Assembly (NCBI RefSeq): GCF_033958435.1
Contig: NC_134146.1
Coordinates: 25,628,501 to 25,692,500, forward strand
Length of the DNA stretch: 64,000 nt
Source: Carettochelys insculpta
Taxonomy: Eukaryota; Chordata; Testudines; Carettochelyidae
Reading direction: 5' to 3'
Under the pieces are notes generated by a model, which worked only from the letters and a program-made list of their open reading frames with translations, made no database searches and was not told the origin of the DNA. How positions within the stretch are numbered: position 1 is the first letter of the stretch; every line of letters begins with the position of its first letter. Both the position numbers and the translations under genes were made by a program. Of the stretch, positions 55,201 to 64,000 are shown in pieces.

Positions 55201-58200
55201 GCCCTGATATTCCAAAATAACAAGCTTTGCAGTGTGTCTGCAAGGGTTTTATTTCTGGAAAAAGGGGGGTTTTCTGCCAAAAAACAAAACAAACCAGTAT
55301 AAACAAGCTCTTAACTGTATTAAAAATGTTAAACTTTCAAGAACGTAGCATTTTTTAAAATCTAATGAAGTCTAAAAACAGTTATTTCTATAGTCATTAT
55401 TTACTTGTCTTAGTTTAATCTCTTTTGTTGGTTTTTCATGGATTATCTCATGTTTTTTTTTCTCTAGACGTTTTACTCCAGATTTGTCATCTTTTGTCTT
55501 CTCCGTTGATGAGGCCAAGTTGCACTCTGTTCAGCTCCTGCCTATGTATAAGACAGGTAAATGTCTGCTTATACAAAGAAGGTCTAGGGCCGGGGTCAGC
55601 AATTCCTGGCACGGGTGCTAAGAGCGGCACACAAGGGCCGTGTCTACGCTAGCCAAAAACTTCGAAATGGCCGTGCAAATGGCCATTTCGAAGTCTACTA
55701 ATGAAGCGCTGAAATACATATTGAGTGCCTCATTAGCATGCGGGCTGCCGCAGCACTTCAAAGTAGGCGGGGTCCTTTCCAAAAGGAGCCCCGTCTGGAC
55801 GAGCCATGCTGCAGCAAGCTGCGGCAATTTCGAAGTGCCGCAGCAGCCTGCATGCTAATGAGGCGCTGAATATGTATTTCAGCGCTTCATTAGTAGACCT
55901 TGAAGTGGCCATTTGCATGGCAATTTTGAAGATTTTGGCTAGTGTAGACATAGCCTAGCTGACTTTCATAGGCACGCAAAGTTGGAGCTCAGCTCCACCC
56001 ATCCTCCCCCATGCAGCCAGGAGCTTGCCCAAAGCTGTGCTGCCTGTGGATTAACATAAGACCAGCTAATGCTACGAACCACCATCTAAGCGGTAAAGCT
56101 CTGCATCTTTATTAATGAAGCTGTTGTAAGTAGGACTGTTAGTGACTTCTAAAATACCACCAGCACTCGGACCATACATAGAGGCCAGAAGGTCGGATTT
56201 CGGCACTCCAGCTAGGAAAGGCTGAAGACCCCTGGTCTAGGAGAAAATGTGCTTTGTATTCTCCTTCTTTTACCCTGTTTCTGTTTTAACAGTTACACCC
56301 TTTAATGAAGAAATGACTGTGACTTGTGCTGAGCTTCCAGTAATTGAAGTAGAGCCCCAAACTCTCTGTTTACTGTTGTCTTCACACAGATTAGGCAGAA
56401 CTTAATTTGTAAAGTATTAATAAAATATTGATTTAAACTTAATCCTCCTGTGTGGCAAACTGACATTATGGCACAAGAGTGTTGCTCATAAATTATTGTT
56501 AATAGTGTCACACGAAGTTAGGATACCTACAACCAACAGTAGAAACCTCATTTATGTGATTTGGAGTAGATTAAACATTCCAAATCTCTAAATCAAACGT
56601 TAGCAATACATTTCCTTTTTTGTTACATACAGGAAATTCTACGACAGCTAATGGAAAAACTGCAGCTAACAAAGAATTGCTGAGCATCTTCTGTTTTTTT
56701 TCCTTGCCTCATGTTGGATATCTCTACATGGTTGGAAACTTAGTAGAGCTGCTTTCTACCTATCTGTACTCGGAGAGATCTGAGCAGGCCGTTCTTACCC
56801 CACAATTCCTACATGTTATTACAAGGTACTGTGCTCATAACTTTGATCCTTGTGTTGGCTGATCTAACCTGCTTTTCATCAGCTCCCTAATTAAATCATC
56901 TTTACACCCTTCATTGCAACTTCCTAGGTTTGGTAATATAACACTGCTTCTGCTTTCACCCTGTGGCTCAATCCACACAAAGGAAACTTTTGCGTAGGTG
57001 TGTACTGTTGTAGCTATTATTAATTGATAAATAAATAAGTAAATCTTAATTTTAATCCATATTGTCATTTCTCTGCCTCAGTAACAGCTTGCAGTGTTTC
57101 ACAGTGCGATGCAGTGCAGCAGCAGCTCGTGAGGAGGACCCATACATTGATACAACCATGAAGGTGTGCTTCCATTAGTCTCATGACAGTTGCAAAACTT
57201 AACAAAGCAAATGTGTGTATCAAAAAGGCATTTATCTTCCTCGCACTGCTGTATGCCTTTTGGTTAAACCTTAATGAATTGTTTCAGCCTATAGAACTTA
57301 GTGACACCAGAATGCATTCATGTCACCTTAATATTTCCCAATAGCACATTCCTCTGTTCTACTGGGTGTAGAAGTCGTAGCTGCAACAGGATCTACTATT
57401 GCTCCTTAAAATCCTAAATCATTAACCGAATATTAGTGGAGGCTTTACAGAGGTGTTTGTTTTGTAAAACTTAACTAAGACCTGAATTCAGGGATCAAAG
57501 TTCAGCTTGTGGCAGCAGATAATCTTTGACACCTAAAGCAATATAACAAATACACGTGGAAGCTCTCTCTGCTCTTCTTGAAGGCTGGGTCTACGCATGC
57601 CCCTTTCTTCCAAAAGGGGCATGTTAATGAGCGGGTTTGAAAGATGCTAGTGAGGCGCTGCAATGAATATGCAGCGCCTCATTAGCATAATGGCAGCCGC
57701 GGTGATTCGAAAGTGCGACTTTTCGAATCACGTGCCGCCTGTGGAGGCGGGATCTTCCAAAAGGACCCCCCAAGTTTTCGAAAGCCCTTCTTTTGAAAAA
57801 AGAAAACCAGTATAGACACTGCTCTTTCAAAAGTACATCCCATCTTCGAAAGCCCTTTTTTCATGGGACGAAGGATTCTTTTGAAGATGGGATTTATTTT
57901 CGCAAGAGTAGTGTCTACACTGGTTTTCTTCTTTCGAAAGAAGGGCTTTATAAATAAGAATATGCAATGAGGTGCCAGATATGTAAATCTGCACCTCATT
58001 TGCATTTTCAATTTCCTTCATTTGCATGCCTCTTTAGAAAGAGGAATGCAAGTGTAGGCGTAGCCTTTCAGTGGTAAACTGATTAATTGTGCAGGATTGA
58101 ATTAATATCTGCATACTTACTAGTAGGGCAGCCAGGTTAAAGCTTTTATAAACATTTGTGGGAACTTTCCTACATTAATTAAAAATATATTGGTTGGCAT

Positions 58201-61200
58201 GCAGATTGTTGAAAGGAGGGAAGTTGTAGCACTCTGAAGAGGCACCATATCAGGAAATAAAAAGTTTTGTTTTTCAGTATGAGAGTGACTTTCATAAAAA
58301 TTATGTATCTGAATCTTAATTGAGAGGGCTTGTGACTAAGCTAACCTAGTACATTTTTGGAAATTTCTCCAAGAAGCACATAATATACTTGATGATAAAT
58401 GTGACCAGGCATATTTGCTTGACTAAGTGGATGGATTTGTAGAATTCACTTTATGCCACTTTAGTCCTTTGGGAGAGAGCCATCTTAGTCTCCTGAAATG
58501 TCATCCAAAATGTTCTGCAGGGAGACTAACTTTGCCATAGGACCAATTTACAGGATAACGTGGTGCTTAAATGGTAGAGATAGAAACCAATTTAAACATC
58601 AGGAATTAAGTACTACGATATGCACAATAACAAAGTGTCAGGCAACCTTAACTGTATGAATCCTAACATGAGATGCCTGTAGTATATAAAATAACAGAGA
58701 AGACTTTTATTACTCATTAAAGACCCTGTTGTCCTGGGAAATTATTTTGGGTTTTTATAATCGCTGATTTTAATCACAACTGAAATTTGCAAGCAGGAAA
58801 CTGAATTTAAATAACCAGTTTTAATCTTGTTTTGCATTTGTTCTTTTTAGTTACTTTTGTTCATCCATATTCATTGGTATAGCCATTAAAGCATGATGAT
58901 TTGCTGCTAATAAAGCCTCAACGCTTAATTTGGAACTTCTTGCTAACCAGGCAGATGCACTGTATCTTTACACATTTTAAACAATCATATAGCTTATGTG
59001 CAATTATTAAGTCTTACTGTTTGGAGTTTTTATTGTGTTAGAAAATGCTAAATGATCCACTTATTTGCTACGTGATGGCTTTTCCCTCTTTCCTCCTCTG
59101 GGATTTATGAAACTGCAGTTGAATAGAATTAGAATTGGATTGGAGTTTCACAAAAACAGCATTTAACAGTGTATTAGTTACATAAAGCTACCTTAAATAT
59201 ACTAGGGATGCAAGAAGGGTGTGCTTATGTTTATCAAAAATGTTTTTGTATATTTTAAAAAGTTAGTAAGAAATAGGAGGTCTTAACTATAATTAGTAGA
59301 TTGACTGACTGACTGTTTCTGATCACCATGGGTCAGATTTTCGGAACTATTTTGAGCAAACAGTATTTTTCTACAGTGTTTGTTATATACCAAAGTGCCA
59401 TTGAAATCAGTAAGTTAAGCGTGTGCCCTAATAAAATATATATAGTGTTTATGATGCCACCTGACAACTTTGTTTTTAGTATAACTTAGGTGCCTTTTGA
59501 AAATACCACTAGGTGCCCTTTTGGGTGCCGCACCTAAATGCTTCTGATAGTCTGGCCTCGTGTCTCTCAAATTCTAAGATTTTGCAGATCTGTCTGTCTC
59601 CATCATGGATTTTATTCAAACTGAGAAGGAAAACAAGATTTCCTGCTTTGAAACTAGGCCAATAAAGCAAATGCTCTGATAGCAAAACTGTCTGAAACCA
59701 AAAATCATCAAAATCAAAAGCTTTGTCCACAACAAAAAATGAAAACATTTGACATTTGGAAAAATGTAAATACACTATTTGCTCCACTGTAAAGACCTAA
59801 AATAACTATATATTTACTTTCTGCAATATGTGGCATTTTGACACATTCTTGAAGCTTAAATTGACTTTGAGTTAGGTGTCATCCCCTGATTCTATACGAT
59901 TAAAAAGGCATCACCCTTTAACTCGTTAAAAAAACTGGGGAGGTCTCATTGATGCTAACTTTTTTTTAATTAGAATTATAGTTTTTACAGTAAGTTCATT
60001 TCTTGTCATAAATTTTAAAAGGGTTTATTATTGTAAAATAAGCCTAAATAAAGTCATATTTTAACATTTTTAATCTCCCCTGTTATCTACAGTCCCTTTT
60101 AACTTGAACAGATTCAAGCTGTTTAGGCTGAAATTTTCTGTATGGATTGCCACAGGCTGAATGTTTGTTTTTTTGGGAAGCCACTCTCAAGAATAAGGTT
60201 AGGGAAATACATGCGTTGTCAATGTTTTCTCTAAAAATGGGTTTTTTACAAATGTCACCCATAAGAGACCTTAATTCCTGTGTTTCCTGACTTTTAAGAT
60301 CTTGTATTTGCAATAATGTTCTTGTAAATAAACTCTTTAGAACTGTTCAAAGTTATAAAGTGTAACTTTACCTATGAATTCAGAGTTTTTTTGTTTCTAT
60401 CCTGTTAATTATGGGCCCTCTGGTTCTTTAACCCTAAAATAATCAATTTCTTTATAGGCTTGTCCACCTGTGTCCCTAGATGTCTGTGCATTAAGAATGC
60501 AGCTCTTCATAGGGCTGAAAGCTATTTGTCACTTCAACAATCATGTTATTCTTCTGACTAAGGCAGTTAGTGAAGATATTACTGAAAGAAGAAAGCCTCC
60601 AAGAAGAGTCCTGTAAGTGCTGTATTTCAGAGGTTAATTTTGTGAAAGAGGCAGTTTTGCCTTGTGATTGAAGGAGGATATATGAAGGGGTTGTAAGAAT
60701 GAGCATAGTAATCAAGTTTATGAATTTTTGAGTCTTAACACACCAAATGAAATGGATCTTATTCCAAGGGATTTTCTTGTAAAAGGCTGTGTCTGCATGA
60801 GAGGCTTTTCCCTGCAAAACTGGGCTTTGGTTGACAAAAAAATGTGGAGCATCTACACGCAAAATGTGCTTTGTCAACAAATCCTGGAAGATCTGTCAGC
60901 AGCGTTATACCTCAAGTAGAACACCTTTCTTGACACCATTCTGTCAACATAACAGCCATATAGATGCCTTAGGGACCTTTTGTCAATGGATGGGGCTGCC
61001 CCGTGAACTGAAAGCCCTGTTTGCAGAGCTTCCAGTCAGCTGTTCTGTCGAGAGAGGGCTGGCCAGTCTGGCTTTCTGTCGACAGAGCAGATTGCTCATT
61101 CGATCTGCTTTGTGTAATGCAATCTGTCAACAGAAATTTTACCAGGAAATCCCTTCCGACAGTGAGCTCTGACAGAGGATCCTCATGTAGACATAGCCAA

Positions 61201-63524
61201 AGTGTGAAAAGAGTAGAGGAAAGCTTATAAATGTAAAATAACGTATAAATTACTCAAGATACTGATAGTGTTACTCTAAAGAGGCATTGCATTATATTAT
61301 TAAATACACTTTTGTATCCCTACTGTCTTTCACCTTAAATACACATTATACATAAATGTATGTTCCTGAGTGACAGTGCTAAAATACCGATGTAGATGTG
61401 TCACAGCACAAAACAAGGTATAGTTCTCATACATTCTCTTGTTGGTTTTGGGGGGCATATATTGCTAATGGTTGGGCTGAATTCTAAGGAGGGCAGTGTG
61501 CTTTTGTCCCAGAGAACTAATACATCACTGTAGTGAGGTATAAGAAATATAGTTGTGATCATTGAGGCAAAATATGCTGTGTTGCATGTAAGAATGGCCA
61601 TACTGGGGCAGATAGTGGTCTAGGTGCTGCAGAAGGAGTGAACGGAACAGGTGATCCATACCATGATGTCTGTTCCTAGCTTCTGGAAAACATTGGCTAG
61701 AAATATCCTGTCTGCCTAACTTGGCTAATAGTCATTGATGGGTCTATCCAGCATGCACTTACCTAGTTTTTTGAACCCTGTTACAGTCAAGTGACGGGTT
61801 GCACAGTTCTAAGTGGAAGTAGAGTATGAGTTCTCTGCTACAGCTATCTGCACAACACATTCATCAATCAAATTAATTCAAATATGTAACTTTATTTCAT
61901 ATATTCAATTGAGAAGCGAAGTATCTAAATTATTTCACATCCTATCACATAAGAAAATGACAGAAGTACAACTATCCAAAAATAGTGAACTAAGTTGTGA
62001 TCTCGTAGAGTACTAGGCTTTCCAAAATATTGAAGACCTTGCCAGTATCTGAGATAAGAAAAAGGTTTTTTTTGACCCACCTCCTTATAGTGACCCTGGT
62101 AGTAGTTACTGAACTGATAAAAGTGTGCTGAATGCCATGTGAGATGCAAGTGAAAACAGAGGAGCAGATCTTGGCTGCTATAAATCTTTAGTGCCATTGA
62201 AGTCAGTGGCATAGATTGTTTAGCTAAAGATTATGCTCAGCATTCCCTACCCATAAGAACTTAAAGCCTACAGGCTTGTCAGTGCATGGAGTTGTTTAGA
62301 AATGGCTATTCCACTCCCTGCTTTAATCCAAATTAACTCTCATATGTGGACAAGTCCTGAAAGCAATCTCTGCACATATGTTTGAATTGTTCCAGTCTCC
62401 ATTTACTTCATGCAACTATCAGTTTAGTAAATCAGTGATTGTAAAGCTTTTATGTTCATCCACAATTTTTATTTGGCTAGCGATGGCTTCATTCTTTTCC
62501 TTCTTTCCTTTCAGTTCCAGAAAGGCTGACAGCGTCAAACTCAAGTCCCCACCCGAGTCAGAAGCTGGCTGGAATTTGTATATTGTGAACACTATCTCAA
62601 CCATTCAGCTTTACAAAGAAATGGTATTCAGTTCCTGTCTGATTCTTGCTGATAAAAATATCATGCTGGAGATTAGATATTGGAGATGCTACTTTGCTCC
62701 GGATATCCTATCTGGTATTCATGCATGCGACGTCGCATGCAATCAGCCAAGATTTAAAATGGCTTCTGCCAGCTTTAAAACTGTCCATAAACATTCTGCA
62801 TTATGGGCTGACTATCTAAGTGTTTCTTTAATGTGCTCTAGGTAGAGTACAGTAAGACATATGAAAATGTAAGAACGGAGAGTTGCATCCATCTTTTAAG
62901 TGAGGCTCACTTGTTAATCAGAGCAGCTCTCATGGACCCCAGTCTGATGGAATCAGAAGAGAAAGAAATGCTCCTGGCAGCATTCAGAGAAAGCTGCGCT
63001 CGTCTAGGAGATTGTTACAGCAGGTTTGTATTTTGAAAGATGTTAATTTAGGTTTCCAAGGATGCTCTCCTGGGCCAATTTTAAGAATTTTAGGATCATT
63101 TGTTCTCATCGCCATTTTACATTTGCACTGCATATACAGTCTCTTGTCAGAGTTAAAATTTTCTTCCGCTTGGTTTCTCATTCATTAGCCATGTAGTTTT
63201 GACTTTAGCATAGACTAGAAATATGTAAATACTGAAATATCTCCAGCCTCAAGAACTTTACAGATCAGTGGAAGTCTTTTTTATGGTTAAATTTTGAGGA
63301 CTTTGCAGCAATAATTTCTTTTTTTTCCTCCCATGGCTTTCAGGTTTGACACAAAGGATTCCCATCTTGCACTGCCTTACTACAAGATGTCTGGTTTGTC
63401 CATAACTGAAGTTTTGAAGAGAATGGACTCACTGGTAGAGGGTGGCACACAGAAATATGAAAAAGGATTTATCTTTTACTTAAATCATTCTCTTTATGAG
63501 GATTTAAATGAAGAGTTAAGCAAA
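48890..63524 (+). CDS. HPS3: HPS3, BLOC-2 subunit (5' part, coding exons 1-10)
   Basis: Subunit of the cytosolic BLOC-2 complex (with HPS5 and HPS6) that directs endosomal carriers to melanosomes and other lysosome-related organelles; loss causes Hermansky-Pudlak syndrome 3 in human. Ten exons join in consistent phases: 48890-49112, 51185-51679, 52762-52951, 55468-55556, 56633-56825, 57082-57163, 60458-60612, 62515-62623, 62842-63023, 63344-63524, encoding residues 1-633 of about 1000. The start [13 protein letters not shown] matches the family exactly. The N-terminal part is beta-propeller-like and the later part helical. The clathrin-box position (human LLDFE) reads VLDFE at 174-178. Remaining exons lie right of the window. 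Introns carry hAT, MITE, SINE and CR1 insertions. Confidence 0.97.
49519..49647 (+). mobile_element. SINE-like monomer in HPS3 intron 1
   Basis: TATCAGAGGGGTAGCCGTG through CCTTGTAGACTAACAGA to CTTGGTCAGATGCAATG, the same family as at 14, 18 and 20 kb, plus orientation, single arm only. No convincing target duplication. Confidence 0.82.
49648..51184 (+). other. HPS3: HPS3 intron 1, remainder
   Basis: Poly-T run near 50202-50218; no other feature recognised. Confidence 0.6.
51185..51679 (+). CDS. HPS3: HPS3 coding exon 2
   Basis: Acceptor CTTTTCAG, donor GAAG|GTAAAT. Residues 75-239: [58 protein letters not shown]. Contains VLDFE at 51481-51495 in the clathrin-box position. Confidence 0.97.
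51920..52025 (-). repeat. Right arm of the inverted repeat flanking HPS3 exons 1-2
   Basis: Reverse complement of 48322-48428. The main difference is a six-base block after TATAGGCCC; otherwise single substitutions and a one-base length change. Lies in intron 2, about 240 bp after exon 2. Confidence 0.9.
52762..52951 (+). CDS. HPS3: HPS3 coding exon 3
   Basis: Acceptor TGTTTAAG, donor TTCAG|GTAATA. Residues 240-302: a Ser-rich stretch ([19 protein letters not shown]) then [16 protein letters not shown] and [10 protein letters not shown]. Confidence 0.93.
52952..54912 (+). other. HPS3: HPS3 intron 3, left part
   Basis: No gene. Pyrimidine-rich block 54590-54905 has LTR-like composition but no definable ends. 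Confidence 0.4.
54913..55309. mobile_element. GGCTRYGTCTACACT-type element
   Basis: Left end GGCTATGTCTACACTGCAG; right end CAGTATAAACAAGCT is a decayed inverse. Interior AAAATAAGTTATTTC words in both directions. Lies in HPS3 intron 3. Confidence 0.55.
55468..55556 (+). CDS. HPS3: HPS3 coding exon 4
   Basis: Acceptor TTTCTCTAG, donor ACAG|GTAAAT. Residues 303-332: [20 protein letters not shown] then [10 protein letters not shown]. Confidence 0.93.
55590..56234. mobile_element. hAT-type element in HPS3 intron 4, carrying a nested MITE
   Basis: Ends CCGGGGTCAGCAATTCC and GCTGAAGACCCCTG are hAT-type inverted repeats. Flanks GTCTAGGG (55582-55589) and GTCTAGGA (56235-56242) match at seven of eight. 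A TTCGAA MITE is inserted near its left end. Confidence 0.75.
55636..55955. mobile_element. TTCGAA-rich foldback MITE nested in the hAT element
   Basis: GGCCGTGTCTACGCTAGCC at the left and GGCTAGTGTAGACATAGCC at the right; CGCTTCATTAG arms and TTCGAAGTGCCGCAGC words as in the 47.7-kb element. Flanks AAG and TAG. Confidence 0.8.
56633..56825 (+). CDS. HPS3: HPS3 coding exon 5
   Basis: Acceptor TTACATACAG, donor ACAAG|GTACTG. Residues 333-396, with the conserved [19 protein letters not shown] and [13 protein letters not shown]. Confidence 0.96.
57082..57163 (+). CDS. HPS3: HPS3 coding exon 6
   Basis: Acceptor CTGCCTCAG, donor AAG|GTGTGC. Residues 397-424: [20 protein letters not shown] then PYIDTTMK. 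Only 82 bp. Confidence 0.94.
57583..58065. mobile_element. TTCGAA-rich foldback MITE in HPS3 intron 6
   Basis: Left GGCTGGGTCTACGCATGCCC, right GTGTAGGCGTAGCC, with GCGCCTCATTAGCAT arms and TTTCGAAAG words. An internal GTGTCTACACTGG (57911-57923) suggests a second member nested or fused. No matching 3-bp flank. Confidence 0.7.
58066..60457 (+). other. HPS3: HPS3 intron 6, remainder
   Basis: AT-rich, no repeat family or gene recognised. Confidence 0.6.
60458..60612 (+). CDS. HPS3: HPS3 coding exon 7
   Basis: Acceptor TTCTTTATAG, donor CCT|GTAAGT. Residues 425-475: [36 protein letters not shown]. Confidence 0.95.
60785..61198. mobile_element. GTCGACA-rich MITE with AAA flanks in HPS3 intron 7
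   Basis: Left GGCTGTGTCTGCATGAGAG, right CCTCATGTAGACATAGCC inverted. AAA precedes and follows. The interior has TGTCAACAG / CTGTCGACAG words as in 47012-47427. Confidence 0.75.
61585..61795 (-). mobile_element. CR1 3'-end fragment in HPS3 intron 7
   Basis: TAAGAATGGCCATACTGGGG, GCAGATAGTGGTCTAGGTGC, TTGATGGGTCTATCCAGC: a diverged version of the CR1 3' UTR at 2656 onwards, same minus orientation. Confidence 0.75.
62515..62623 (+). CDS. HPS3: HPS3 coding exon 8
   Basis: Acceptor CCTTTCAG, donor ATG|GTATTC. Residues 476-512: [37 protein letters not shown]. Confidence 0.95.
62842..63023 (+). CDS. HPS3: HPS3 coding exon 9
   Basis: Acceptor TGCTCTAG, donor AGCAG|GTTTGT. Residues 513-572: [43 protein letters not shown]. 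Not visible as one ORF because of flanking stops. Confidence 0.95.
63344..63524 (+). CDS. HPS3: HPS3 coding exon 10
   Basis: Acceptor GCTTTCAG, donor AAA|GTAAGA. Residues 573-633: [40 protein letters not shown]. Last HPS3 exon in the window. Confidence 0.96.
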
Positions 63525-64000
63525 GTAAGAAAAGGACTTTCTCTGTAACCTACTGCTTATTTCCTATTCTGAAGCTCCGTATCTGTCTGTTTCATGATTA
63601 TTCTCCTTTGCACGTGAGAGGCACAAGGGGACCCGTTTTAGTTTTTGCCGAGCAAATATAAGCAAGGGGTAGTTCCTGAAAACACAGATTGCCAATGATA
63701 TGTCCAGTTCAGGACTCTCATTGGAAGTATGCGTTTGTAGGTTTGGTTGTCATGACACATGAACATTCTCTGGAGGTAGATTTTTTTGACCAAGGCTGGG
63801 GATCTGAACATTCTAGGAAAGTTTAGTTCCAGCCTTTTCGCTGTCTCTATCCATGTAATGAACCAAGCCCAAGCTACATCTACAAATAGCACCTTTAAAG
63901 CCCTCCAGATGCATCTTCATTGAGTTGGCAGAATGTCTCTAGGGACGGGATGTCTGATAGAGTTCATTTGCCCCTACCATTTTGAGCTGTGGCTTAGCAA
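63525..64000 (+). other. HPS3: HPS3 intron 10 (to window end)
   Basis: Begins with the GTAAGA donor. No further exon recognised before the window ends. Confidence 0.7.

Overview
The window is vertebrate nuclear DNA: spliced genes with GT-AG introns, CpG-island promoters and abundant old transposable elements. The repeats point to a cryptodiran turtle: CR1 LINEs whose 3' ends carry TTCTTATG repeats, a tRNA-derived SINE with a CR1-type tail like the tortoise PolIII/SINE (Cry) group, and many GGCTRYGTCTACACT-ended MITEs. The species is an inference; no database was searched.

Four protein-coding genes are supported. (1) HLTF, minus strand, coding exons 1-8 from 13191 down to 146; the rest of the gene lies left of the window. 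It starts MAWMHM, carries a HIRAN domain and reaches the Walker A motif of the SNF2 ATPase, which is split across exons 7/8. (2) A single-coding-exon class A GPCR of the GPR55 group, plus strand, 25951-26883. (3) A complete five-exon alpha-tubulin of TUBA3 type, plus strand, 33620-44376, 450 residues, with the start codon alone in exon 1. (4) HPS3, plus strand, coding exons 1-10 (residues 1-633) from 48890 to 63524; the rest lies to the right.

Layout: 1-13.3 kb HLTF, with an almost full-length sense-oriented CR1 in intron 4; 13.3-25.9 kb intergenic (palindromic SINE composites, a CR1 relic split by a Tigger-like MITE, hAT elements, a Myb/SANT-like relic); 26-27 kb GPCR; 26.9-33.3 kb intergenic (1.6-kb TIR element and an orphan promoter-like cluster near 30 kb); 33.3-44.4 kb tubulin gene, with hAT elements, a Tigger-like MITE, a solo LTR and a CR1 tail in its introns; 44.4-48.8 kb intergenic (nested MITEs); 48.8-64 kb HPS3.

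The genes do not form a pathway. HLTF is a DNA-repair/replication-fork remodeller, GPR55-type receptors sense lysophospholipids, alpha-tubulin builds microtubules, and HPS3 is part of the BLOC-2 trafficking complex. HLTF and HPS3 are neighbours in human (3q24); the GPCR and tubulin genes between them are the notable difference. I found no prokaryotic, CRISPR or phage-like system. The most unusual structures are two independent hairpin-shaped SINE insertions with target-site duplications and homologous internal endpoints, and an inverted repeat bracketing the first two HPS3 exons.
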